The translations under genes and the position numbers were made by a program. Below, piece by piece: positions 18,488 to 27,642 of a DNA stretch of 64,000 bases. How positions within the stretch are numbered: position 1 is the stretch's first letter; every line of letters begins with the position of its first letter. Below the pieces are notes generated by a model. That model made no database searches. It was not told the origin of the DNA and was given only the letters and a program-made list of their open reading frames with translations. This stretch comes from JABAAI01 sp965261955 (GTDB taxonomy: Bacteria > Spirochaetota > Leptospiria > Leptospirales > Leptonemataceae), in contig CBDHEM010000069.1 of NCBI GenBank assembly GCA_965261955.1, positions 496,001 to 560,000 on the forward strand, in the 5' to 3' direction.

Positions 18488-20634
18488 ATACTCCCATCCC
18501 CACTTTTAAAAAAAACAGGCATCAGTGCGCTAGTTGTTGAAATTTCCTTTTCTCTTACGTTCTTAATGAAATCTTTTTTTGTTTGGATTTTAGAAAGGCT
18601 CTCAGGGCTCCCAATGATCACGCCTTCTGCTTCTGAAAGTTTCAAAGAAAGCCTATCTGATTTTAAAGGATACGGAGAAGCTGATTTTTTTGGACCACTC
18701 TGGTTAAATTCTAGAGCATGATACGAAGAAGCATTATCTATTTCCAGGACACCACTCTCAATATCATAAATGAAAAGACCATCTATCCGGGAAGAGAGGA
18801 ACCCTCTGGAGACTTTCAGGAGATCATCATCTGTTTTATATTTAGCGAGCATCTTACTTAGGATTAAACCGTTAGTGTTCCGGTCACGTAAATCTCCAAA
18901 CATATCTGCTGAAGGTGTTGCTAACCAAACAATAATCTTGTTATTTTTTAACAAGTGACCACAAGGAGAATCATCGATCTCTTTTTCTGGATTCAACCAC
19001 AATCTGCTCAAGGGTAAATACTTACCTTTCTCCTCAGAAGAAAAAGAATTATATTTCTTACTCAAGCTGTAAAATAAATTTTTCGCCAATTTTTCAGAAA
19101 GTATCTTTCTGTTATCAAAATTCATCTGCGAAACAATATCTTTCAAGGAAAGGCTCATTGTATTAAACGTATGTGATAACTCTTGGAGCTCTTTAGACGC
19201 TTGAATACTAATTTGAGAACCAAACATTCCGGCCGCAATTTGCAATGCTCCATTTTTCAAGTTACTGATTGTTTGAATCAAACGATTCGAAATAATAAAT
19301 GAAACAAAAACAGCCAATAAAACTGCAAAAAGACCAATAGCCAAGATTTTTAGTATAGCTTCATTTGTTTTCATCTCGATAACAGAAATATTCACATCAG
19401 CACCAGCGTAACCAGAAACGACACCTTCCTGATCTAAAATAGGGTTGTAAGCAGATTTCAGTAAACCCCATTCTTCCCAATATTTTATGTCCGAAAGATA
19501 TGTCTCTCCCTTCAACCAGACATCTCTAATATCGTCTTCCGCCTCATCCGGGTCCTCATATCCAACATAAGAGTGGATTTCATCTTGCGTAGCATCCAAA
19601 GCATATGAAATCGTTTTCGCTTTATTCTTGAGTACACTGGAGTACAAAAAAGTTAAATCCTTTTTATTTTTTATACGTAACATGGGTGATATATAGGATA
19701 GATATTGTTTTTGGCGGGTAGCTTGCTCAAGGTTTTTTTGATAACGTAAGTCCTCACTATAGCCCGTTTCATTATGAATGGTTACAATTGGAACAGTTGT
19801 GCTAGAATAAAATTTATTTTTATTCTGATCGAAAGCCAAACCAAAAGCCCCTAAAAGCAAACGTGCATTTTCATCAGATCGATCAGCATCTTTCGTGAGA
19901 ATGGGATATACAATTTTTGCAACCCCTGTTTTTAAATCAAACTTCGCTATATCATTACTGCGGGTAACAACACCATACAATGCACCTTCGCCCTCATGGT
20001 AAGCTAGACCACGTATATAAGGGACCCCAATGTCATTCCCTACGATGACTTCATTCCCATTTTGGGGGTTCACACGAACAAGCTTTTCATCATTATTACA
20101 ATACAGAACGTTTTGTTTGGAATCATAAGCTAGCCCATAGTAAAGCTCCTTCATTAAAACAACTTCGCTTCCTATCCCGGTAGATGTATTGATCCTTATC
20201 AGCCGGCTGATGTCATTCCCTTCTTCATCGGCATCCCAAACAAGACCATACAAGAACCCATCCTCCGTATTAAAGGCAATATCCTCTATTCCGTAAAAAC
20301 CAATTTCATTCGATAAATGACGGCTCACACCTCGTTGTGTATTGATCGCTAAAATCCTATTATCAATATAATAATTACCATACAAGGTATTCGTTTTCGA
20401 ATCAAAAGCAAGCCCACGCACCTGTTGCATTTCTGTAATTTCTTTGTGTACATTCCCATCAATAAATGACCCGGAAGCAGCACTTATAGCATAAAGTTTG
20501 CGCTCAAAACCAGTTAAAATAACTTTATATAAATCAAAGTACATGATCAAAGCATAAATGAGAATCAAAAATAACAAGCATGGCACAAGGGTTAACAAGA
20601 TGAGAGATCTTAGTTTTATATGCAAACCAAACAT
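18484..20634 (-). CDS. membrane sensor with propeller-like extracytoplasmic region, HAMP and SpoIIE-like domain
   Basis: A 716-aa protein. TM at about 10-35. Residues about 65-290 contain repeated LYG/LAYD strands (VRGLAFDSKTNTLYG, IEDIAFNTEDGFLYG, YYGLAYDSKQNVLYC) typical of a beta-propeller. A second part around 390-425 (SAYNPILDQEGVVSGYAG) is cache-like. Second TM at about 425-450, then a HAMP region. The C-terminal part resembles the SpoIIE-like region of the gene at 16660, with ATPSADMFGDLRD where a metal-binding GD is expected. The start overlaps the stop of the transporter gene by one base (TAATG). Probably senses an external signal; the ligand is unknown. Confidence 0.7.
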   Translation of the reverse strand: MFGLHIKLRSLILLTLVPCLLFLILIYALIMYFDLYKVILTGFERKLYAISAASGSFIDGNVHKEITEMQQVRGLAFDSKTNTLYGNYYIDNRILAINTQRGVSRHLSNEIGFYGIEDIAFNTEDGFLYGLVWDADEEGNDISRLIRINTSTGIGSEVVLMKELYYGLAYDSKQNVLYCNNDEKLVRVNPQNGNEVIVGNDIGVPYIRGLAYHEGEGALYGVVTRSNDIAKFDLKTGVAKIVYPILTKDADRSDENARLLLGAFGLAFDQNKNKFYSSTTVPIVTIHNETGYSEDLRYQKNLEQATRQKQYLSYISPMLRIKNKKDLTFLYSSVLKNKAKTISYALDATQDEIHSYVGYEDPDEAEDDIRDVWLKGETYLSDIKYWEEWGLLKSAYNPILDQEGVVSGYAGADVNISVIEMKTNEAILKILAIGLFAVLLAVFVSFIISNRLIQTISNLKNGALQIAAGMFGSQISIQASKELQELSHTFNTMSLSLKDIVSQMNFDNRKILSEKLAKNLFYSLSKKYNSFSSEEKGKYLPLSRLWLNPEKEIDDSPCGHLLKNNKIIVWLATPSADMFGDLRDRNTNGLILSKMLAKYKTDDDLLKVSRGFLSSRIDGLFIYDIESGVLEIDNASSYHALEFNQSGPKKSASPYPLKSDRLSLKLSEAEGVIIGSPESLSKIQTKKDFIKNVREKEISTTSALMPVFFKSGDGSI

Positions 20635-23600
20635 TACAACTCTCTCCCTATTTTTTTTAGATACGCTACACTAATTTTCGGGAAGGTGTTGGCTACTTGT
20701 AACATGGCGTCCTTGCGAAAGGATAGCGAATGAAGACGATTTACACGGATATCGTCACTGTGTTTTTGATTAGAGAAAACAGCTTCATTCCCAAAGAGAT
20801 CTCCTTTCTCATATTTTATGCCTTTCTTGCTAGATTTACTTTTTATCTGACCATCTATAATCAAATGCAAAGTATCGACTACTTCACCGCTTTTGGCAAT
20901 TACCGTATCCTTATAGTCTTGTTCAGCACATATTAAAGAAAGTGCTGAGAGTTCTTCCATTCCAAAAGTCATCAGAAACGGATTTTGTAACATATAGTAA
21001 AGCTTATCCACTCTGCTTAATCCGGGCTCTTTACCTTTAAGCCTCCCTTGCCTCGCCAAGTCTTTTTCCGCTAAATGAAAGACCATATCCTTAGGGAGGA
21101 GGCGGTTATTACTTTTTTCATACCTTTCTAACCATTGAACAAAAGCCTCTTTCTCTCCCAATCTTTCCCAATATGCTTGGGCCGCAATAGATACCTCCAA
21201 CGGAAATGGGCTTTCCAACGCCTTCTCTATAACATTTTGCACTGTAAACTGTGTGAGTTCATGTTTTTTAACAGCATTCATCCTTTTAAAATAGAAATCT
21301 ATCTGCTCCGTTGTACTACGCATATCCACAAGAGGCAGGAGGAGACGAAAGGTTGAACGATCAACACCTTGTTCTAAAGTCTCAATAGCATCTCCTCGTA
21401 TTTTCAGGTTATGAGAACGTAACGAATTACTAATCAATTCGTATCCCTGTAGACGTCCGCCAATGGTTAAAACACGCAAAATAAAATCTAACATCACTTC
21501 ATGATTTTTTTTATAGAAATCCGCAAGAACACTGAGGCCAGGACTCTTATCTTTCTCCATAGACAAAATGGAATGAAAATACAAGGTTTGATATGCTTTT
21601 TCCAACTCACTTGCAATCACCTCAGGATAGGAAGACTCAAATTGCGGGAAAGCCAACTCTCCAAGCACTCTAGCCGCAAGAGACGAAGTCGCATAGGAAT
21701 AGTTATCTTCTGTAAACGCAGATATGGTCATGGGAACACTTTTCAAACCCATTTTGAGTATAATATCTTTCACTTTACGTTTCTCTGAAGGAGTGAAATT
21801 TTCACTAGCAATTAACAATGGAGTAATGGAGCTAGAATCTTGAATTTTATCAAGACAATCCAAAGTAACAGAACGGATATCCACATTTTCCGTATCCAGT
21901 TTTTCTAGAAGGAACGGCAATGCATAATTTGCCCTATCATCCAGCATATTATTGGCAGCCACCAAAGCCTCATAGCAAATCCTTTCCGAAGGGGAATTCA
22001 AAAGCTCCCGAATCAGGTGAACATATCGGCTTTCTTTCATCTTTCCCAAAGTACGAACACCCATAATAACTTCTTCTTCTGTCCCTGCTAAAAGTCGCTT
22101 CAAACTTTCCATAGCCAGCCCCATAGACTCCACTTCCCAGCTACGAGTAAGAGAAACAATAGCCGTACTTTTTTCGTGTAACTTATCAGACTCTAACATG
22201 GAACGAAAATTAGCGTGGCGAATTAAGCCTCGACTACTAAACTCTTCTAATAAATCAAGAGTAACATTACCACTTTGGTTATTCAACCATACAAGCAACT
22301 TACGATTCATACTAGCATCAGACTCTGTTAATACAAAGTCGAGTATGCTTTTCAGCTCAACCTGACGCTCTTGAGCTACATTATTTAAGGCAGACAAAAA
22401 CGCATCAAATGCACTGTGACGATCATACCGCCAAAGTGCGTGGAAAAAGGTCTCAGTCCCACTACAATTTGTAGTTACAGCATCCGACAGCAGAACAACA
22501 TCTTTTTTTGTGAATGAGGCAACAAAGCTATCGATCTTTTTGGAGAAGTCCAAGGAACCTTCTCGAAGAGAAGCAATCATTGCTGGCAAATACTGAGCAC
22601 GTAAAACTAAAGCAAGCACTATGAATATGCCCGCAATGACTAGTACAATACCTGAAATTTCTTGGGGAGAAAGAACACCCACAGAAAGCATCAGAAAAAA
22701 ACCTGCCAAAGCGGTGGCAAGAGGATCCATAAACCCCTCTGTACAAATCCGAACGACCTTTCGTACATTTACAGGGAATGCATTAAACAAAAAATTCCAA
22801 TTGTTATAATCAATAGCTATCATCACGCCTTGATAAGCCATAAAGCCGAAGAGTGCCGAAGAAGTACCATAATCCAACAAATAGTACGCAAAAGTTAAAA
22901 AATAAACAATGGGCTGCAATACAACTATGTTACTTACGCCGAATCTCGCAACAGCTCTGCTAAACCCAAAAAAGACAAAAAGGAGAGTTACTGCATTTGT
23001 TATGAGAAACAATTTCCCAAAAAAACTTGTCAATTCCTCTGCACTACGTCCTTCAGCAAAAGTAACAGAATACTGGTATTCATTTACCGTTGCAATAAAG
23101 ATCATTACAAGAATAGATCCGTTTACAATGTACACAAATTTAGATTTTTTTGCATATTGAACAATCGTGCGGATGGGCATGAAAAAACCTATATTCTCTT
23201 TCCCACTCCTTTCTTGCTCACTCAAATTTGGCCAACTCGATAAAACCCTATAAAGAAACAGAATGCAAACCAAGGATAAGAAAGACCAACCAAAGAAAAA
23301 ATATCCTGCTGGCATTTTTGTCCCCAGATAACTCACTATCCCACCACCTAATGCAGAACCAAAAAGCAAACCACCAGACAAGATTGGGTAGAGCCTCTTG
23401 GCGTCGAGAATGGTGAAATATTCATCAACAAAATTCCAATAGAGAGAATATAAACTTATCAGCCATAAAAACGCATATAACTTAGAAAAATAGTAAAACC
23501 AAACAGGGATATTTTCTTTTAAACTAAACAAACCCAAAGCCGGACCGGCTACAGATAGAAGTAAAAGTATATATGTAAAAACCTTACTTAATCCAAATCT

Positions 23601-23816
23601 CTCGATACTCCAACTAAAAAATAGGACAAACACACACATGATCACAGGAACGAGAAGGAAGAAAGCAGGGAGTTTATCTGCTCCCACGTTCACAATAAAG
23701 AGAGCATCCGATATGCTGACCCCCATAATGAGACCAGCTTGGAGAAAAGTTCCTAGACAAAAGAAACTCAGAAGTTTTGTTTCTTCACCCCCTCGTATTC
23801 TAAATAGTTTTCGCAT
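20634..23816 (-). CDS. transporter-like protein fused to HEAT repeats and a cNMP-binding domain
   Basis: A 1060-aa protein. The first ~430 residues are about 12 TM segments of the NTP/NDP-exchange (Tlc) or MFS-like type, with DAKRLYPILSGGLLFGSALG resembling that family. Residues about 460-880 are HEAT-like helical repeats (ERICYEALVAANNMLDDRAN, VDIRSVTLDCLDKI). Residues about 930-1055 form a CAP-like cNMP-binding domain (GEVVDTLHLIIDGQI, KGDLFGNEAVF). First gene of a four-gene overlapping operon, so transport or membrane sensing and cyclic-nucleotide signalling are probably linked. The substrate cannot be told from sequence; it could be a sensor that no longer transports. Confidence 0.75.
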   Translation of the reverse strand: MRKLFRIRGGEETKLLSFFCLGTFLQAGLIMGVSISDALFIVNVGADKLPAFFLLVPVIMCVFVLFFSWSIERFGLSKVFTYILLLLSVAGPALGLFSLKENIPVWFYYFSKLYAFLWLISLYSLYWNFVDEYFTILDAKRLYPILSGGLLFGSALGGGIVSYLGTKMPAGYFFFGWSFLSLVCILFLYRVLSSWPNLSEQERSGKENIGFFMPIRTIVQYAKKSKFVYIVNGSILVMIFIATVNEYQYSVTFAEGRSAEELTSFFGKLFLITNAVTLLFVFFGFSRAVARFGVSNIVVLQPIVYFLTFAYYLLDYGTSSALFGFMAYQGVMIAIDYNNWNFLFNAFPVNVRKVVRICTEGFMDPLATALAGFFLMLSVGVLSPQEISGIVLVIAGIFIVLALVLRAQYLPAMIASLREGSLDFSKKIDSFVASFTKKDVVLLSDAVTTNCSGTETFFHALWRYDRHSAFDAFLSALNNVAQERQVELKSILDFVLTESDASMNRKLLVWLNNQSGNVTLDLLEEFSSRGLIRHANFRSMLESDKLHEKSTAIVSLTRSWEVESMGLAMESLKRLLAGTEEEVIMGVRTLGKMKESRYVHLIRELLNSPSERICYEALVAANNMLDDRANYALPFLLEKLDTENVDIRSVTLDCLDKIQDSSSITPLLIASENFTPSEKRKVKDIILKMGLKSVPMTISAFTEDNYSYATSSLAARVLGELAFPQFESSYPEVIASELEKAYQTLYFHSILSMEKDKSPGLSVLADFYKKNHEVMLDFILRVLTIGGRLQGYELISNSLRSHNLKIRGDAIETLEQGVDRSTFRLLLPLVDMRSTTEQIDFYFKRMNAVKKHELTQFTVQNVIEKALESPFPLEVSIAAQAYWERLGEKEAFVQWLERYEKSNNRLLPKDMVFHLAEKDLARQGRLKGKEPGLSRVDKLYYMLQNPFLMTFGMEELSALSLICAEQDYKDTVIAKSGEVVDTLHLIIDGQIKSKSSKKGIKYEKGDLFGNEAVFSNQKHSDDIRVNRLHSLSFRKDAMLQVANTFPKISVAYLKKIGREL

Positions 23817-24102
23817 AAGCTAAGAATGAAAAAATATGCATTCTAGTGCCAACTATTTACATATCGCTTTGTTTGGGGAGTAAAAAATTTAATACAGATG
23901 AGGACACTTTGTAAAATGCCTGTCTAAACTGACCTTGGGCCGGTGTTTGGCTACATTTACTCCCATCTTGGAACACAGTCATGATATGTTTTTCGATGAT
24001 ATGGCTATATTGAATACATAATCACTTTTATATTTATCTAAGGCCTATCAAAATGCGCAAAATAAGTAAACTCAAAAGTATTTAGAATTTTGATTCTTTG
24101 TG
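23817..24102. other. intergenic stretch
   Basis: Upstream region of the four-gene operon and downstream of the toxin remnant. AT-rich; no gene or repeat recognised. Confidence 0.5.
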
Positions 24103-24477
24103 TTATTTACGATGGCCACGGCCTCCTTGTTTATCAAGTAAACGACCATTTCCTTTGGCCACACCTGACCATCCCCCAATATTTTGTACAGTCCTTTTGA
24201 GCAGTTTTGTTTCATTAGGTATCATAGGCCACCCACAGCCAAACTGCGTATGTTCGCTTTCGACGCAGACCATCCATGGCCTGAGCCGAAACCCGCAACA
24301 CCTCCTGTGTTGCGCAGGTCACATACGCAGTTTGGCTGTGGTTGCGGGGCTGACCGCCACGCTTTTGTAAATAGGGGAAGTATTTGTGTTTGTTGGATCG
24401 CGTGCTATGCCATGGGACGCTAGCGTAACTGGAAGTAGAAGAGTGATGGCTGTAAATAGGACAAGGCTTGGCTTCAT
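24103..24477 (-). pseudogene. exported toxin remnant, copy A
   Basis: Starts with the shared signal peptide (MKPSLVLFTAITLLLPVTLA) and SPIYKS...SPATTA, then jumps by a deletion between two 'ccacagcc' words into the conserved block in the wrong frame (KLRM stop). Beyond the inverted-repeat segment the minus strand holds a different toxin tail: NETKLLKRTVQNIGG, then WSGVAKGNGRLLDKQGGRG and HRK stop. The two parts are no longer in frame. Confidence 0.75.
24233..24341. repeat. 20-bp perfect inverted repeat in toxin copy A
   Basis: Arms 24233-24252 and 24322-24341 (CCACAGCCAAACTGCGTATG and its complement) flank 69 bp. In the intact toxin genes the arms match over only 15 bp. Here the sequence outside the downstream arm is the mirror image of the upstream flank of intact copies, a sign of an inversion event. 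Confidence 0.85.
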
Positions 24478-24510
24478 GGGGATTTAATTTCTGGAGAGAC
24501 AGCTACAAGA

Positions 24511-24939
24511 TCACTTCTGATACTTTTCCTTAATATATAGCCTGTCAAACTCATTCCAGTTCCTTAAAAGTTCCTCTCTTACAGCATGATGATCATCTGA
24601 TTTTTCAGGTTTCTTTGAGTTGCAAGCCCTTAAATATCTATCTAACTCCTCTAATGCTTTCTCTTTTTCGCCTGTCTCCAGTAAAGAATGCACTAACATT
24701 ATTGAAGCAAGCCGAGAATTAGTACCTAACTTTGTAGCCTCTTTTAGATATGGAATTGATGATAAACTATCTTTTTTATAACGATAAATACCTCCAATCA
24801 TTCCATGTACTCCTGCCTGGTGAAAATCTTTTCCAATTAAACTTTTCAATAAGACAATCGCTTCATTATATCTTTGCTGTTCCCTAAGTTGCATAGCATA
24901 AGTGAAAGTATCATTGTATTTTTCCTTTTTTACAGACAT
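24511..24939 (-). CDS. TPR-like protein, candidate immunity protein of toxin B
   Basis: A 142-aa cytoplasmic protein with two or three TPR-like helix pairs (YAMQLREQQRYNEAIVLLKS; LASIMLVHSLLETGEKEKAL). It has no signal peptide. It starts 8 bp after the stop of toxin B with AGAAG as ribosome site, so it is co-translated with it. Position suggests it neutralises toxin B; TPR or Sel1-like proteins are used as immunity proteins in some polymorphic toxin systems. The function is inferred from context only. Confidence 0.6.
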   Translation of the reverse strand: MSVKKEKYNDTFTYAMQLREQQRYNEAIVLLKSLIGKDFHQAGVHGMIGGIYRYKKDSLSSIPYLKEATKLGTNSRLASIMLVHSLLETGEKEKALEELDRYLRACNSKKPEKSDDHHAVREELLRNWNEFDRLYIKEKYQK

Positions 24940-24947
24940 GACTTCTT

Positions 24948-25739
24948 TTAAAATTCATCTTTTAGATCATTAGGGTGTTTTATTCTACTCAAGTCTGTAT
25001 TTGCACACTGTTTGCTTTTATTTGTAGAATATATCTTATCGCCATAACCTCTTTTACGGTTTTTACTCTGAGCACCCTGAATTTCATTTAACTGATCTTG
25101 ACTATTTTGATCTGTCCTGATTTTCTTTTTTTTACCGCCCTTCTTCTTAGCTGCACTTTTAGCCTTCTTTGCTTTCTTGGCAGCTTTTAAGGCGATACCC
25201 GCTCCGCCCGGTATAAACGGTATTACCGCCGCCGCAAGATCTATCCCCATTGCAAGCGCAGCGTCCTTCATTCCAGCTACATCATTATCTTTATACGCAA
25301 GATAAAATTCAGCTGAGCCCAAACCTAGGCTGGCATGGGCCAAACTGCGTATGCTCGCTTTCGACGCAGACCATCCATGGTCTGAGCCGAAACCCGCAAC
25401 ACCTCCTGTGTTGCGCAAGTCACATACGCAGTTTGGCTGTGGGTGGGGGATTGCATCCCCCGTCGGCTCAGATGTGCTCCTGCTAATGGCAGGCGCCTTT
25501 TCACCTGCACGGGATTGGTGCGCTGTGCATCCATGACACAGAGCACCAATCCGCTGGCCATCCATGGAAACCAGCGCAAGCCGTACAGGTGAAAAGGCTG
25601 TGGTTGCGGGGCTGACCGCCCCGCTTTTGTAAATACGGGAAGTATTTGTGTTTGTTGGATCGCGTACTATGCCATGGGACGCTAGGCCGACTGGAAGTAG
25701 AAGAGTGATGGCTGTAAATAGAACAAGGCTTGGCTTCAT
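24948..25739 (-). CDS. exported polymorphic toxin, copy B
   Basis: A 263-aa protein with signal peptide (MKPSLVLFTAITLLLPVGLA, cut near S-H). Next comes a region shared with copy C (YKSGAVSPATTAFSPVRLAL), then a block constant in all copies (AISRSTSEPTGDAIPHPQPN; SASKASIRSLAHA). The unique C-terminal part has a hydrophobic pretoxin-like stretch (IDLAAAVIPFIPGGAGIALK) of the kind found before Rhs/CDI toxin domains, a Lys-rich linker, and a ~55-aa tail (GYGDKIYSTNKSKQCAN) taken as the toxin domain. The catalytic type is not recognised. The TPR gene follows after 8 bp. Confidence 0.7.
   Translation of the reverse strand: MKPSLVLFTAITLLLPVGLASHGIVRDPTNTNTSRIYKSGAVSPATTAFSPVRLALVSMDGQRIGALCHGCTAHQSRAGEKAPAISRSTSEPTGDAIPHPQPNCVCDLRNTGGVAGFGSDHGWSASKASIRSLAHASLGLGSAEFYLAYKDNDVAGMKDAALAMGIDLAAAVIPFIPGGAGIALKAAKKAKKAKSAAKKKGGKKKKIRTDQNSQDQLNEIQGAQSKNRKRGYGDKIYSTNKSKQCANTDLSRIKHPNDLKDEF
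25339..25437. repeat. 15-bp inverted repeat at the constant/variable border of toxin B
   Basis: Arms 25339-25353 (GCCAAACTGCGTATG) and 25423-25437 (its exact complement) bracket the NTGGVAGFGS coding segment. The variable C-terminus begins immediately after the coding-downstream arm (25339 side). Confidence 0.85.
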
Positions 25740-25877
25740 GGGGTAGGGTTCTGCGCTGTCAGCAGTTTGTTTTCACACAAGAAAGTTTTTTGATAAAACC
25801 ACTGATCTGATGTTACAAAATAAATGAAGTTCGTTTTTATCCATGAGATTTTATAAGATTTTTTGATAAAAAAAGTG

Positions 25878-26501
25878 TCATTTTCTAATGAAAAACTTGA
25901 ACATCCATTCGCGGAGTGCTTCAACATTATAATATATAAGTTTAGCTTCCCAACGCTTATAACAATGTGTCCAATAGTTCCAAAGTGATTCAGGCGGAGG
26001 GGGGAGGTAGAGCATTGCCATTCTTAAATGGTGAGCTCTATCATTACTATGACAAAATAGTTTCCCTGCTGATAGATCGTAACCTCCCCAAGAAGAAGAA
26101 AAAAAATTTACGAGAGTTGTTTTCTTATTTTGTATGAAAGAAAGATCTTCCAATAAAGAATCCAAACCCTCCTCATCAAAATAAATTTTAACAGCACAGG
26201 GAACCTTACTTTTACTTTCTTTTTCAATTTCTACTGCAATCCTCAGCGGAGGCACGGGCGGCTGGACCATTGTTAGTTTTAAATGGTGAGCTATATCATT
26301 ACTATAACGGCATATTTTTTCTTCTGATAGCTCTTCACCTCCCCAAGAAGGAGTAAAAAAGTGTACGTGATCCGTTTTTTTATTCCGTATGAGAGAAAGT
26401 CGTTCCAATAAAAAATCAAAACCCTCCTCATCAAAATAAATTTCAACAACACAAGGAACTTCATTGTTAATTTCCCTTCCAATCTCTACTGTAATCTTCA
26501 T
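25878..26501 (-). CDS. Imm32-like immunity protein with two fused domains
   Basis: A 207-aa cytoplasmic protein made of two homologous halves (about 1-82 and 86-168). Both have a VPC(V/A)V(E/K)IYFDEEG run, LSxIxNKKT, SWGG and an AHHL motif, the pattern of the Imm32 immunity family. The last ~40 residues are unique. The gene follows the broken toxin copy C, which has lost its toxin end, so the partner is probably missing and the immunity gene is an orphan. No signal peptide. Family assignment is by motif recall, not by a profile search. Confidence 0.65.
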   Translation of the reverse strand: MKITVEIGREINNEVPCVVEIYFDEEGFDFLLERLSLIRNKKTDHVHFFTPSWGGEELSEEKICRYSNDIAHHLKLTMVQPPVPPLRIAVEIEKESKSKVPCAVKIYFDEEGLDSLLEDLSFIQNKKTTLVNFFSSSWGGYDLSAGKLFCHSNDRAHHLRMAMLYLPPPPESLWNYWTHCYKRWEAKLIYYNVEALREWMFKFFIRK

Positions 26502-26589
26502 AAGAATTTATAAATTATACTCCCTTTTTTGCACTTTTATTTTCTTTTTCCCCTTGAGAAATTTTCTTTTCCCCCTAGGCCTATCTACA

Positions 26590-27035
26590 CTCACATGGGC
26601 CAAACTGCGCATGTTCGCTTTCGACGCAGACCATCCATGAAACTATCCATGAGACCATCCATGGCCTGAGCCGAAACCCGCAACACCTCCTGTGTTGCGC
26701 AGGTCACATACGCAGTTTGGCTGTGGGTGGGGGATTGCATCCCCCGTCGGCTCAGATGTGCTCCTGCTAATAGCAGGCGCCTTTTCACCTGCACGGGATT
26801 GCTGCGCTGTGCATCCATGACACAGAGCACCAATCCGCTGGCCATCCATATGGCCATCCATGGAAACCAGCGCAAGCCGTACAGGTGAAAAGGCTGTGGT
26901 TGCGGGGCTGACCGCCCCGCTTTTGTAAATAGGGGAAAATGTTTTATTTGTTGGATCGTATGTTGTGTTATGGGACGCTAGCGTAACTGGAAGAACGAGA
27001 GTGATGGCTGTAAATAGAACAAGGCTTGGCTTCAT
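26590..27035 (-). pseudogene. exported toxin remnant, copy C
   Basis: Has the signal peptide and the same middle part as copy B (SPATTAFSPVRLALVSMDG), with an extra MDGH insertion. The frame then breaks in an expanded run of 'accatccatg' words (26630-26660) that gives GHGWSHG and stop. The inverted-repeat arm has one change (tgcgcatg). The variable C-terminus is absent: only about 90 bp separate the arm from the next gene. Confidence 0.75.
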
Positions 27036-27068
27036 GGGGAACTTATGCAGTACAGCTACAACATCTTT

Positions 27069-27599
27069 TTAATAGCAATTAAAATCAGGAGATAACTGTA
27101 AAATATTCTCTTGGAAATGAGTGACTAGCCTGCTTGATAGGTAATCATTTACGGCAAAAAAAATTATAGGGTCATCATCCCTAAGAACACCGTACCAATT
27201 ATTACTATCATCTGTGAAGTGAAATTCCCCACAGTATTCATCAACTAAAGAAAAAAACTCTTGCTCATTAAAAAAGTCATCAAGTCCGTACTTCCAAACT
27301 TTTCCTGTTTCACTGCTTCGAATATTTACATTGCCAGATGAAGCATTATTGTAGAGTAATTGACCCAAGTGAAAAGAAAAAATTTTATCACCTTCATAAA
27401 TTAAACCCTTTTTGCGAACATGAAATAAATTATTTTCACTTTTATCTAAATTACATTTTGTAAAAAGCTCATCAAAGTTATTTACAGGTTTATCATCATC
27501 CGAAACCAGATGTGCCTCTGTAAGGACAGCATAAAATTTTTTTAAGGTAAGCTCGTTAGGAAACAATCCTTTTACGGGAAAAAATCTAGAATGAATCAT
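27069..27599 (-). CDS. candidate immunity protein of toxin D
   Basis: A 176-aa acidic cytoplasmic protein without signal peptide or recognised domain. It starts 43 bp after the stop of toxin D, on the same strand. Motifs visible: ELFTKCNLDKSENNLFHVRK and NEQEFFSLVDEYCGEFHF. SMI1/KNR4-type or other broad immunity folds are possible but not supported by a clear motif. The role is inferred only from its position behind a toxin gene. Confidence 0.55.
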   Translation of the reverse strand: MIHSRFFPVKGLFPNELTLKKFYAVLTEAHLVSDDDKPVNNFDELFTKCNLDKSENNLFHVRKKGLIYEGDKIFSFHLGQLLYNNASSGNVNIRSSETGKVWKYGLDDFFNEQEFFSLVDEYCGEFHFTDDSNNWYGVLRDDDPIIFFAVNDYLSSRLVTHFQENILQLSPDFNCY

Positions 27600-27642
27600 A
27601 GGTCAAAACATTAGTTTATTAAATCCCATTCCCATCACAAAC

